A stretch of DNA of 29,646 nucleotides from Deltaproteobacteria bacterium (GTDB taxonomy: Bacteria > Desulfobacterota > Dissulfuribacteria > Dissulfuribacterales > S140-46). Made by a program: the position numbers and the translations under genes. The stretch spans positions 1 to 29,646 of the forward strand of contig WFVQ01000224.1 of the NCBI GenBank assembly GCA_015491585.1, given 5' to 3'. How positions within the stretch are numbered: the stretch's first letter is position 1; the number at the start of each line of letters is the position of its first letter. Positions 15,389 to 23,621 of this stretch are shown piece after piece. The notes below the pieces were generated by a model, which ran no database searches, was not told the origin of the DNA, and saw nothing but the letters and a program-made list of their open reading frames with translations.

Positions 15389-15427
15389 AGTATAAAGAGG
15401 GAGCCAAAAGGTTCAAACAATTTTGGC
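15389..15427 (-). promoter_or_regulatory. Promoter of the CARDB-like gene, with inverted repeat around the -35
   Basis: On the minus strand TTGAAC (15411-15416) is 16 bp from TATACT (15389-15394). The -35 lies in the 11-base spacer of an inverted repeat GCCAAAA/TTTTGGC (15403-15409 and 15421-15427). The repeat could be an operator, or a weak stem that ends transcription from the 1417-residue gene just upstream; there is no clean T-run. Confidence 0.55.
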
Positions 15428-15439
15428 CCATATCGTGAT

Positions 15440-18400
15440 TTAGTGCATTGTGAAGGCCTCTGGCCTGTCTATGGGGTGTTTTCCTTTGTAGACCGAGCCG
15501 GTCCTGCCGTCGATGCTGATGAAATCACCCGCGCGTATGGTAAGGTGCTGGATGGTTGCGAATCCGCGCGTCTCCTTCACGGTGAGTTGTTTGCAGCCCA
15601 CTATACAGGTCTTGTCCAGGCTGAAGGCCACGATGGCTGCATGGGACGTCTGCCCCCCTTTTGCCGTCAAGAGCCCGTCGGATAGAGATATCTCCTTGAT
15701 ATCGTCGGGGACCGTGTCGGATCTTATGAGTATAAGAGGCTCGCCGGGCCTCTCCTGCCTGAAGCGGTGGATGTCGTCGAGGGTGAAGACCGCTATGCCG
15801 GAGAGCGCCCCGCCGCTCACCCCTATACCGCGGCCGAGGTAATCCTTTTCCAGCATGTGATTGTCGGAGAATACCGGGAAGAGACCAGGCTGCTTGGTGG
15901 TGAGGGTCCGTGCCTGGAGTATGTATAGATCCGCCGGGGTGGGGCCCTCAAAGGTGAACTCAATCTCCTGGTGGTTCCAGCGCCTGTCGTATATCAGGGT
16001 CTTGGCATAGTTGAGGAGGGCGCCGTAGATGTCAGGATACATCTCCTCCAGGGAGGGTTCCGACTCCAGGTGCATCAATTCCTTCTGCTCGTTGGATATG
16101 GGGTAGGTAGAGACCAGACCGCTGACTATGTCTTCTCCCTGGTTGCCAGGGGTGAAGTCGCCCCACAGGCTCACCCTGTCCAGCTTGCTGGTGGGATTGG
16201 CGGTGAATACAACCCCTGTGCCCGAGTCGCTGGATAGGTTTCCATAGGTCATGGCCTGGATGATGACCGCGGTCCCCCAGTGATCGGAGATGCCCATGAT
16301 CTCCCTGTATGCCCGCGCCTTTTCCGACTGCCATGACATGAGCACCAGCTCTATGGCCGTGAGGAGCTGCTCGAATGGATCGTCCACCAGCGGTATCCCC
16401 TCCTCCTCTATCCTCCTCCGGTAGGCGAGGGCCAGCTCCTTCATCTCCTCCCCGGAGAATTCCCTCTTCTTATCGATACCGGCCGCCCGTTTGTGGCGCC
16501 GCATGAGCTGAGAGAATGCCTCCCGCTTCATGCCGTAGGACATTGCCCAGGATTGGAGGAAGCGCCGATAGTTGTCCCACGCGAACCAGGTGTTGCCGGT
16601 GAGGCGCGCCAGCCCCTCCACAGTCTCTTCAGTGCTGCCCACGTTGAGTATGGTGGACATCATGCCGGGCATGGAGATGGCCGCACCGCTTCTGACCGAA
16701 AGGAGCAGCGGGGAAGAGGCCTCGCCGAATCTCCTGCCGGTCTCTTCCTCGATCCCGCGCAGGGCCTGCCTTAGCCTATGGCGGAAGTCCAGGTAAACTT
16801 CGCTCATCCCCTTGACAACCGGGAAACAGCGGAAAAACTCGGTGGTGACGATGATTCCTGGCGGCACCGGCAGTCCTGCCCTCCTGAGAAGGACCAGATG
16901 ATAACCCTTGTTGCCCAGGTGCATGAGGTCGCCGTAGCGGCTCTCCGGGGTGTGGATCGGGCAGAGAACCTCGTTGGGATCGTAACTGAGCAAGAGGTCC
17001 AGGCTGCGTTCGTCCAGTCTTTCCCGCTGGCCGTCCAGGATCTGCAGGAGCCTGGTTACGAAGGTGTCGAGGTATTGCAGGCCGAAGCCGCCTGATACCA
17101 GCCCCCGCAGGATCCTCTCGCTCACCTGGTGCTGGAACTCCGCCTCTGACGACACCTCCGCCTTGATCTTCCTGTACTTGGGCAGGAGGTCTTCATCTCT
17201 GTAGGTCTTCAGCACCAGTCTGATGTTCTCTTGGTGGGGACTGATGTAGTAGGTGTATATCATCTCCCTGACCCCCTCGGAGAGGCCGCGCACGATGTCC
17301 ATGTATTGGGAGAAGGTCACTCCCCTTACCTCGAAGGATTTCTCCAGTAGGGAGAGATACGCCTCGAACTTCTTCGAGTGCACACCGTTAAGGGTGACGG
17401 CACGCCAGAAGAGCCTGAGGTGCCTGAGCACCGTCTTAAGGGTGGCGCTGGTGATGAAAGGGGTCTCCGTAGAGGCGAGAAGCCGTTCGAAGTAGATGTT
17501 CGCCAGGTTCTCCAGCCTGAAGGTCATGCCCAGGGCGTCGAACTTCCGCTCGTGGTATCTGCCGTACATGGAGGGGATGTCCGCGGCGATGTGGCGTTTT
17601 TGATAGATGTCCTCCCTGGGGCGGAAATCCATTGGCGACAGGATTACCTCCTTGAGGGACTCCAAGGCGTCGAGAATGGCCTCGAGGCACTCCTCTGGGC
17701 CCTTGTTCATGGCGTCGCGCACCCGTCTCAGACCGTGGAATCCCAGCCTCTCGGCCTCCTCCAGATATCGCCCGATCTCCTTTACCCCGAGCTGATACTT
17801 CTGGCTCTCGAGACGGTACATCTCCACCAGCAGCAGGAACCGGCTCTTCTCCTCCACCGGAACGTTGGCCACCCCTTCGACCACTTCGCGCAGTCTCTTC
17901 TCCTCTATCCCAAGAAGCTGTCCTATCCGGGAGGCAAACGGCTCGAGGTCGAACTCCTGGGCAACCACCCTAACTATGGCGTGGACATGGTCTATGTATG
18001 GGCCGTAAGAGCTGATCTCCTCGAGGACTTCAGGAGGGACGAATGGGCGCAGGGCCTCCTTGTTCCTGCTGTACCAGTAGCATAGGATGTTCTCGATGAA
18101 GTCCACGATGAGGTTGCTGCTCTCAACGTGGCTCTGTTTTCTCAGGAAGTGGATGAGTTGGTCCCGCCGCTTGGATATCTCGTCGAGTTGGGTCGAGACG
18201 TCGCGCAGCCGCCCCTCGGCACCGATCTCGTTGAAATAGATGGGGAGCTGGCGGGCAAACTGCTTGACCAGGTTGTAGACGGGCCTGATGTCGCAGTGGA
18301 GAAGCCTGCTGACGTCCTTCTGGAACAGGTCGGTGTCCCGGATGCAGGTGCCACCTAATTTGAGATGGAGTATCAGGGCTGACAACAGGGTGGCGCAGTC

Positions 18401-19693
18401 CTTGGGCCTCATGCCGATGAGCCTGAGCCATACCCTTATGTTCTGCAGGTGGGCGGGATTGGCCAGCACGTGCCACTCCTTGTCCACACCTTGGACCTGG
18501 GGAGGCTGGAATCCAAACCTGACCACCTCGCCCAGGAACAGCTCGATGATCCTCACGTTATCGCGTTTAAATACCTCGTCCCCCAGGGCGGCTATGCAGT
18601 GGAGGGCGGTGCGCGGAAAGTGACCGACCTGCTGTTTGAGCAGGGTGAAGCTCTTTGGCAGGATGTCCCTCAACTGGTCGTAGTCAGCAGAGCGCACCAG
18701 GCGGAGCAAGGCCCTGTTGAGCTCCCGAAGGGTTTCCTCGTGGATGTGCGAGAGCCCTTCCATCTCCACCATGTGGAACAGGAAGAGTAGGTAGAGGTTT
18801 ATCTCCTCGGCGTGAATGGAGAGGAGAACGGGATCAGCCCCCAACATCCTTGCTGCCTCCCTGTACTCCCGCACCATGTCCAGGTGGGAACGGAAGCCGC
18901 GGAGTGGTTCCAGGGAGTCCAGGGAGAGGAACGGTCCTGTCTCGTCCAGGAGCGCCATCTCGCGCCTCATGGTCTCGTGGGAGAGGGGAGCGAAGACTCT
19001 CTCCAGGGCATCCCTGGCTTCGTGGGTAGCATCCAGATGATATTGGCGGGACATCCGCCTGAACCACTCGAACGGATCTTCTTGGCCCAGCCAATAGCGA
19101 TAGGTGGCCCTGAACAGGGTCTTCAGTGCGGCACCAAGGCGCTGGAACATCTCCGTGGACAGGCTCCCTTCACCACGCCGCTCCAGCAGCTCAAGCAGTT
19201 TGAGCATGACGGCCGTGGGTGAGTGGTAGCTGACCACCGCCTTGTTCAACAGCTCCTCCTCCCCGATGAGGTACTCGAGCGCCTGTACGATGACCAACTC
19301 AAGGCCCGCCGCCTCTTTCCAGGGCCACGTGGAGATCACCTTTTCCAGAAAGGCGAGCCATCCATCCACGGCCTCGGCGCTCTGCTCCTCTCTTGGTGCG
19401 CGAGCGGCAAGGTCGAGAAATGTCTCCAGAAAGATGGAGACGCAATCGAGGGGTTGGTCAGACCTTAGGAAGAGATGGAGGTTCTTCAGGGAGAAGGCCC
19501 TGAACTCCATTATCACCGCCGACCAGTTCAGATATGGATGGTGGAGTTCGAAAAGGAGGTGGTTTAGGGCGGTCTTGACCCCCTTGTACTCCTTGACCGC
19601 ATCGCGCAGGGGTTGGAACTTTGGATGGAACTCCAGGCGGTCTACAGCGGTCTCCTCGAGATTCACCTGGAGTGCCTTGGAATCTATTTTCAA
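15440..19693 (-). CDS. Giant PPDK-like protein: unknown N-terminus, ATP-grasp and phosphohistidine domains
   Basis: A 1417-residue protein. From about residue 920 it follows pyruvate phosphate dikinase: GNKGYHLVLLRRAGLPVPPG (ATP-grasp start), SVRSGAAISMPGMM near 1000, DSGTGVVFTANP, GDFTPGNQGEDIVSG, QEIEFTFE with YILQART, then the swivelling phosphohistidine domain with AKGGQTSHAAIVA (His1351) and FISIDGRTGSVYKG close to the end. The ~330-residue PEP/pyruvate barrel that should follow is absent. Residues 1-~900 are mostly helical with no motif I recognise. So it can probably bind ATP and form a phosphohistidine, but the acceptor is unknown. The start is TTG with GGGGGTGA upstream, 25 bases after gap, so it is likely co-transcribed. 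'PEP/pyruvate-binding domain protein' would be the usual database name. It is probably cytosolic. Confidence 0.85.
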   Translation of the reverse strand: MKIDSKALQVNLEETAVDRLEFHPKFQPLRDAVKEYKGVKTALNHLLFELHHPYLNWSAVIMEFRAFSLKNLHLFLRSDQPLDCVSIFLETFLDLAARAPREEQSAEAVDGWLAFLEKVISTWPWKEAAGLELVIVQALEYLIGEEELLNKAVVSYHSPTAVMLKLLELLERRGEGSLSTEMFQRLGAALKTLFRATYRYWLGQEDPFEWFRRMSRQYHLDATHEARDALERVFAPLSHETMRREMALLDETGPFLSLDSLEPLRGFRSHLDMVREYREAARMLGADPVLLSIHAEEINLYLLFLFHMVEMEGLSHIHEETLRELNRALLRLVRSADYDQLRDILPKSFTLLKQQVGHFPRTALHCIAALGDEVFKRDNVRIIELFLGEVVRFGFQPPQVQGVDKEWHVLANPAHLQNIRVWLRLIGMRPKDCATLLSALILHLKLGGTCIRDTDLFQKDVSRLLHCDIRPVYNLVKQFARQLPIYFNEIGAEGRLRDVSTQLDEISKRRDQLIHFLRKQSHVESSNLIVDFIENILCYWYSRNKEALRPFVPPEVLEEISSYGPYIDHVHAIVRVVAQEFDLEPFASRIGQLLGIEEKRLREVVEGVANVPVEEKSRFLLLVEMYRLESQKYQLGVKEIGRYLEEAERLGFHGLRRVRDAMNKGPEECLEAILDALESLKEVILSPMDFRPREDIYQKRHIAADIPSMYGRYHERKFDALGMTFRLENLANIYFERLLASTETPFITSATLKTVLRHLRLFWRAVTLNGVHSKKFEAYLSLLEKSFEVRGVTFSQYMDIVRGLSEGVREMIYTYYISPHQENIRLVLKTYRDEDLLPKYRKIKAEVSSEAEFQHQVSERILRGLVSGGFGLQYLDTFVTRLLQILDGQRERLDERSLDLLLSYDPNEVLCPIHTPESRYGDLMHLGNKGYHLVLLRRAGLPVPPGIIVTTEFFRCFPVVKGMSEVYLDFRHRLRQALRGIEEETGRRFGEASSPLLLSVRSGAAISMPGMMSTILNVGSTEETVEGLARLTGNTWFAWDNYRRFLQSWAMSYGMKREAFSQLMRRHKRAAGIDKKREFSGEEMKELALAYRRRIEEEGIPLVDDPFEQLLTAIELVLMSWQSEKARAYREIMGISDHWGTAVIIQAMTYGNLSSDSGTGVVFTANPTSKLDRVSLWGDFTPGNQGEDIVSGLVSTYPISNEQKELMHLESEPSLEEMYPDIYGALLNYAKTLIYDRRWNHQEIEFTFEGPTPADLYILQARTLTTKQPGLFPVFSDNHMLEKDYLGRGIGVSGGALSGIAVFTLDDIHRFRQERPGEPLILIRSDTVPDDIKEISLSDGLLTAKGGQTSHAAIVAFSLDKTCIVGCKQLTVKETRGFATIQHLTIRAGDFISIDGRTGSVYKGKHPIDRPEAFTMH

Positions 19694-19718
19694 CTTGGGT
19701 CACCCCCTGGCAAGAGCG

Positions 19719-20726
19719 TTAGACCCGTCTCAGTCCTTCCATATGGAGTATGAGATCCAGCACCCTGTTGGAATAGCCCCATTCGTTGTCGTACCAGATC
19801 ACCAGCTTCGCCATCCTCCCTCCCATCACCTTGGTGCACAGGCCGTCCACTATCCCAGAATGGGGATCCTTGAGCAGATCGGACGAGACCACGGGTTCCT
19901 CGGTATAGGCCAGATAACGGTTCTGGGATCCGCGCAGCAGGTTGTTTAGCTCCGGCACGGTCACCTCCTGTTCGAGGTTGACCACCAAGTCCACCAGGGA
20001 GACGTCCGGTGTCGGCACCCTGACGGACATGCCGTCGAGCTTTCCGGTCAACTCAGGGATGACCTTGCTGATGGCCGCCGCCGCGCCGGTTTTGGTGGGT
20101 ATCATGTTTACCGCCGCTGCCCTTGCCCTTCTGTGGTCAGAATGGGGGAAGTCGAGGAGCCGCTGGTCGTTAGTGTAGGCATGGACCGTGGTTATGAGGC
20201 CGGACTCTATGCCGAATTTGTCGAGGAGAATCTTGACCACCGGTGCCATGCAGTTAGTGGTGCAAGAGGCGTTGGAAACCACGTGGTGCCTTGCTGGGTC
20301 GTAGTCGTCCTCGTTCACGCCCATGACTATGGTTATGTCCTCTCCCTTGGCGGGCGCAGTTATCACCACCTTGGAGGCCCCGGCGTCGATATGGGCCCTG
20401 GCCAGATCGCCCTCCCTGAACCTGCCGGTGGCCTCGACCACGTATGTGGCACCCCAGTGCGACCAGGGGATTGCGCCAGGCTCCCTGAAGGCACCGACTG
20501 GAATGAACCTCCCGTTTACCTCCAGCCCGTCTTCCCTGGCCTTGACATTGCCCTGGAATCTTCCCATGACAGAGTCGTATTTGAGCAGGTAGGCCAGGGT
20601 CTCGGTGTCGGTGAGGTCGTTTATTCCCACCACCTCGATCCCGTCGAAATCCGGATTTTCATAGCATGCGCGGAAGACGTTCCTGCCTATCCTTCCAAAA
20701 CCGTTGATACCAATAGTGACTGTCAT
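19719..20726 (-). CDS. gap: Glyceraldehyde-3-phosphate dehydrogenase, canonical
   Basis: A 335-residue classic GAPDH: GINGFGRIGR (6-15), catalytic C155 in SNASCTTNC, H182 in TTVHAYTND, RVPTPDVSLVDL near 235, and YDNEWGYSNRVLDL near the C-terminus. NDLTD (37-41) at the end of strand 2 suggests NAD preference. GGAGG lies nine bases before the ATG. It is the second gap of this window; the other is the long divergent form in the pgk operon. The 57-bp gap upstream of its ATG shows nothing beyond the ribosome-binding site, so it probably shares the rimI transcript. It precedes the PPDK-like gene. Confidence 0.97.
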   Translation of the reverse strand: MTVTIGINGFGRIGRNVFRACYENPDFDGIEVVGINDLTDTETLAYLLKYDSVMGRFQGNVKAREDGLEVNGRFIPVGAFREPGAIPWSHWGATYVVEATGRFREGDLARAHIDAGASKVVITAPAKGEDITIVMGVNEDDYDPARHHVVSNASCTTNCMAPVVKILLDKFGIESGLITTVHAYTNDQRLLDFPHSDHRRARAAAVNMIPTKTGAAAAISKVIPELTGKLDGMSVRVPTPDVSLVDLVVNLEQEVTVPELNNLLRGSQNRYLAYTEEPVVSSDLLKDPHSGIVDGLCTKVMGGRMAKLVIWYDNEWGYSNRVLDLILHMEGLRRV

Positions 20727-20783
20727 GGCTGAAAACCTCCGGCGTGGATCTGTTTCGTGGGGGGAGAGAGGTCTCCGAGGGCA

Positions 20784-21266
20784 TCATCCCTTGCCCATAG
20801 TAGGTAGAAAACTGGTGCCGGTCAACAGCGTCATGACCTTGCCATCCGCTCCTGCCCAGCGGAAGCCGTGCTTGAGATAGAGTTTCACTGCTGCGTGGTT
20901 GTCCCTGGCCACGTCTAATACGATGGAATGGATCCGCCCGTCCCGCCACGCCTCCTCGATGAGGGAGGCTAGGAGGGCAGATCCCACTCCCCGCCTGCGG
21001 CAGCCGGGGTGGACGGTTAGTTTCAGCAGATGGAACAGCGAAAGCCCCGGTTCCTGGGCAGGAATAGTGCGCGAACAGAGATAGCCTGCCACCGTCATGG
21101 GAAGCCTGTCCAGGACAGCCACCAAGACCGTGGACCGCGGAGTATAGAGCTCTTCTCTTATGGAATGGATGGACCAGGGAGAGGCGTAGCTGGCGCGTTC
21201 TATCCATGCCATCTGCCATAGGTCTGGCGGCCCAGCCAGGCGGACCTTGATCCCTGCGCTGTTCAC
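20784..21266 (-). CDS. rimI: RimI-type ribosomal protein S18 N-acetyltransferase
   Basis: A 160-residue GNAT acetyltransferase. The N-terminal IERASYASPWS (22-32) is the RimI hallmark, the acetyl-CoA loop CRRRGVGSAL is at 89-98, and DVARDNHAAVKLYLKHGF follows with the N and Y of the active site. RimI acetylates the N-terminal alanine of S18; some homologues modify other N-termini. The start is GTG at 21266, 10 bases after the EIIA stop, with only a weak GAG before it, so the exact start is less certain. tsaE is 12 kb away; rimI often sits with tsaB in other genomes, but not here. Confidence 0.88.
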   Translation of the reverse strand: MNSAGIKVRLAGPPDLWQMAWIERASYASPWSIHSIREELYTPRSTVLVAVLDRLPMTVAGYLCSRTIPAQEPGLSLFHLLKLTVHPGCRRRGVGSALLASLIEEAWRDGRIHSIVLDVARDNHAAVKLYLKHGFRWAGADGKVMTLLTGTSFLPTMGKG

Positions 21267-21276
21267 CTCGGTGGAA

Positions 21277-21681
21277 TCAGGCCGGTGTCAGGAGCGCGCT
21301 GGCCTGGTTGATGCTCTTCTTGCCGTATTCTACCACCGTGTCTGCCAGTTCCTTGAGCCCGGCCCCAGTGGAGCGCACCTGGCAGGCCCTTATCAGCATG
21401 GGGAGGTTGGCGCCGGTGATGATCTCGACCTTGTCCTTCTCGAGAAAGGCGAGGGCCATGTTCGCAGGGGTGCCACCGTACATGTCGGTGAGGACGAGAA
21501 CGCCGTCGCCGTCGTCCACCTCCTTTATGGCCTTCTTTATCATGGACTGGAGCTTCTCCACGGGCTCCGAGGGATCGATGGTCAGGGGAACCATACCGTC
21601 TACCTCGCCCATTATGAACGTGGTGGTCCTGTGCAACTCTTGGGCGAGCTCCCCGTGGGCGGCGATCACCACTCCAACCAT
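21277..21681 (-). CDS. PTS mannose-family EIIA component
   Basis: A 134-residue EIIA(Man)-type protein. The phosphorylated His is H9 in VIAAHGELAQEL, and LTDMYGGTPANMAL (65-78) is the typical second active-site loop. In a sugar PTS it takes phosphate from HPr and passes it to EIIB; in many deltaproteobacteria EIIA(Man) sits after rapZ with no full transporter and may be regulatory. No EIIB, EIIC, HPr or EI gene follows here. A longer frame runs back into rapZ, but GGAGG before the ATG at 21681 and the family alignment fix the start. The rapZ stop overlaps the upstream spacer by one base before the ATG. Confidence 0.92.
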   Translation of the reverse strand: MVGVVIAAHGELAQELHRTTTFIMGEVDGMVPLTIDPSEPVEKLQSMIKKAIKEVDDGDGVLVLTDMYGGTPANMALAFLEKDKVEIITGANLPMLIRACQVRSTGAGLKELADTVVEYGKKSINQASALLTPA

Positions 21682-21682
21682 C

Positions 21683-22573
21683 TCACTCCTCCGCTTCGAG
21701 ATCTCTGTGGGTGACGATAACCTCCTCGCCACGCTTTGTAAACAGCCGGCCCAGATGCTCGACGATGGCTACGCTGCGGTGGCATCCGCCGGTGCATCCC
21801 ACCGCTATAGAAAGGTAGGGCTTTCCTTCGTTCTTGTACCTGGGGAGGAGAAAGGCCAGGAGATCCTCGATGTAACGGAGGAACGTCTCTGTATCGGCAT
21901 GGTCGAGCACGTAGTTCTGGACTTCCGGGTCAGTGCCGTCCTTTGCCCTGAGCCTCTCCACAAAGTAGGGATTTGGCAGGAACCTAACGTCCAGCACGAG
22001 GTTGGCATCTTCGGGTATGCCGTGTTTGAACCCGAATGAGATGAGATGGACCGCAAATCCGAACCCTTCCCTGGCTCCGTACAGCTCCAGGATGCGCTTT
22101 CTGAGCTGGTGGACGTTCATGCCGGAGGTGTCCACCACCTTGTCGGCATATTCCCGTAGCTCGGCCAGCCTCCCCCTCTCCATTGAGATGCCTTCCGGCA
22201 CCTTGCCTCCTGGATTGAGGGGGTGGTGGCGCCGGGTCTGGCTGAAGCGCCTGAGCAGTACCTGGTCGGAGGCGTCGAGAAACAGGACCTCCAGGGGAAA
22301 ACCCTCATCTTTTATGGTGTCGAAGATGGCCCGGTAGTGTTCCAGGAAGGAGCCTTCGCGCACGTCCATTACCAGGGCGATCTTCTGCTGTGCCCCGGCA
22401 GTCCTCTCCTGGAAACGGAGGAATTCTGGTAGCATGGCTACAGGAAGATTGTCCACGCAGAAGTAGCCCACGTCCTCCAGGGCCTTCAACGCCGTGCTTT
22501 TGCCTGAACCCGACATCCCAGTGATCACGAGGGTAGAGACCTTCTTGCCTTGGGAAAGGGGTGTGCAGGTCAT
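21683..22573 (-). CDS. rapZ: RapZ (YvcJ) nucleotide-binding regulator
   Basis: A 296-residue RapZ family protein. Walker A GMSGSGKS is at 19-26, VDNLP follows near 44, and the C-terminal domain has ISFGFKHGIPEDANLVLDVRFLPNP (in parts: SFGFKHG, DVRFLPNP) and GCTGGCHRSV near 263. In E. coli RapZ binds small RNAs to control glmS; elsewhere it is a GTPase/ATPase linked to PTS and cell wall control. The chosen ATG at 22573 is five bases after the ptsN stop; ribosome-binding signal is weak, so the first ~13 residues are uncertain. Placement between ptsN and EIIA fits the common rpoN-hpf-ptsN-rapZ cluster. Confidence 0.95.
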   Translation of the reverse strand: MTCTPLSQGKKVSTLVITGMSGSGKSTALKALEDVGYFCVDNLPVAMLPEFLRFQERTAGAQQKIALVMDVREGSFLEHYRAIFDTIKDEGFPLEVLFLDASDQVLLRRFSQTRRHHPLNPGGKVPEGISMERGRLAELREYADKVVDTSGMNVHQLRKRILELYGAREGFGFAVHLISFGFKHGIPEDANLVLDVRFLPNPYFVERLRAKDGTDPEVQNYVLDHADTETFLRYIEDLLAFLLPRYKNEGKPYLSIAVGCTGGCHRSVAIVEHLGRLFTKRGEEVIVTHRDLEAEE

Positions 22574-22578
22574 GCCGA

Positions 22579-23040
22579 CTACATCATCGCTTCGAGGGCC
22601 TTGATAGCCGACGAAAGACTCTCCCAGTCCTCGGCCTCGCATAGCCGCTCCACGGCTCTTTCCACCTTCAGGAGCTTGGATACTTTTGCCAGGACCCTTA
22701 GATAGAGGGTGGCATGATCCTCTGGGGCCAGGAGCAAGAATATCACCTTGACCGGCCGGTGGTCGATGGCATCGAAGGGGACCCCCTCCTTGGAACGGCA
22801 GAAGAAGAGGTGGAGCCGGTCGATATCCCCTATCTTGCCGTGGGGTATGGCCACGCCGCCTCCTATGCCGGTGGTGCCCAGTGCCTCGCGTTCAAGCAGG
22901 ACCTTGGCCACCTTGTCGGTGTCGAGGGAAGAGGCCACCCTACCAGCCATCTCGGCGAGCCGGGCTACCACCTCTTTCTTGTCGCTGGCCTGGAGTTGTG
23001 TCTCGATGCACTCCGGGCAAAGGTACTGTAATATACTCAC
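22579..23040 (-). CDS. ptsN: PtsN, EIIA of the nitrogen-type PTS
   Basis: A 153-residue EIIA(Fru/Ntr) protein. The phosphorylation site is H67 in GVAIPHGKI, and the core TTGIGGGVAIPHGK and PVKVIFLLLAPEDH are typical. A CPEC pair at 8-11 is unusual and could be a redox or metal site. In the Ntr-PTS it is phosphorylated by EI-Ntr and NPr and regulates potassium, phosphate and nitrogen systems. Start is GTG one base after the hpf stop (TAAAGTG), so it is translationally coupled. No ptsP or ptsO gene is in the window. Confidence 0.93.
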   Translation of the reverse strand: MSILQYLCPECIETQLQASDKKEVVARLAEMAGRVASSLDTDKVAKVLLEREALGTTGIGGGVAIPHGKIGDIDRLHLFFCRSKEGVPFDAIDHRPVKVIFLLLAPEDHATLYLRVLAKVSKLLKVERAVERLCEAEDWESLSSAIKALEAMM

Positions 23041-23041
23041 T

Positions 23042-23551
23042 TTACGGCTCTATCAGGCCCAGAGTGCCGTCCTTGCGCCAGTGGACTACGTTCAGGCGGT
23101 TGGTGTGGGCGTTTATGAAGACGAAGAAGTCGGTCCCCATGAGCTGCAACTGCTCCACCGCCTCCTCCACGGTCATGGGCTTGGGGTTTGCCCTTTCCAC
23201 CTGGATGGTGATTCCAGGTTCGGTATGCTCCTCAGGGGCCGCCGGGGCCGATGGCTGGCCGCTCCGCTTGGCCACCAGCTTCTCACGGTACTTCTTCAGC
23301 TGCTTCTCGATTTTGTCAGAGACCAGGTCTATAGCCGCCTTCATCTCCTCGTGGACCTCCTTGGCAGCCGCCCTTATCCCGTCTCCTGATATGACCACCT
23401 CGGCGCTGTTCCTGAACTTCTCAACGCTGAGGACCACGTTGACCTTCATGGGGCTGTCGGCGTACTTCTTCAGCTTTTTGAGCCTCTGATCCACGTATTC
23501 CTTCAGGTCGTCGGAAGATTCCATGTGCCGGAATGTCACGTTCAACTGCAT
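23042..23551 (-). CDS. hpf: HPF, long-form ribosome hibernation promoting factor
   Basis: A 169-residue HPF. Residues 1-~95 are the S30AE domain (VTFRHMESSDDLKEYVDQRLKKL read in part). Residues ~122-169 are the C-terminal dimerisation domain (KPMTVEEAVEQL, then LGTDFFVF-type MGTDFFVFINA, ending DGTLGLIEP), which marks the long form that pairs 70S ribosomes into 100S dimers on its own. The linker is shorter than in many long HPFs. GGAGG lies six bases before the ATG. It follows rpoN after 70 bases containing a small GC-rich inverted repeat (23574-23588). Confidence 0.94.
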   Translation of the reverse strand: MQLNVTFRHMESSDDLKEYVDQRLKKLKKYADSPMKVNVVLSVEKFRNSAEVVISGDGIRAAAKEVHEEMKAAIDLVSDKIEKQLKKYREKLVAKRSGQPSAPAAPEEHTEPGITIQVERANPKPMTVEEAVEQLQLMGTDFFVFINAHTNRLNVVHWRKDGTLGLIEP

Positions 23552-23621
23552 TTCAAACCTCCAATCAGCTCTTCCCGGCCTGGCCGGGCACCAGTGAAAC
23601 GGACCACTATGCTCGACGGGC

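Noticed and set aside
23574..23588. CCCGGCC/GGCCGGG repeat between rpoN and hpf as a terminator
   Set aside because: The loop would be a single base and there is no T-run; at most a minor mRNA hairpin.
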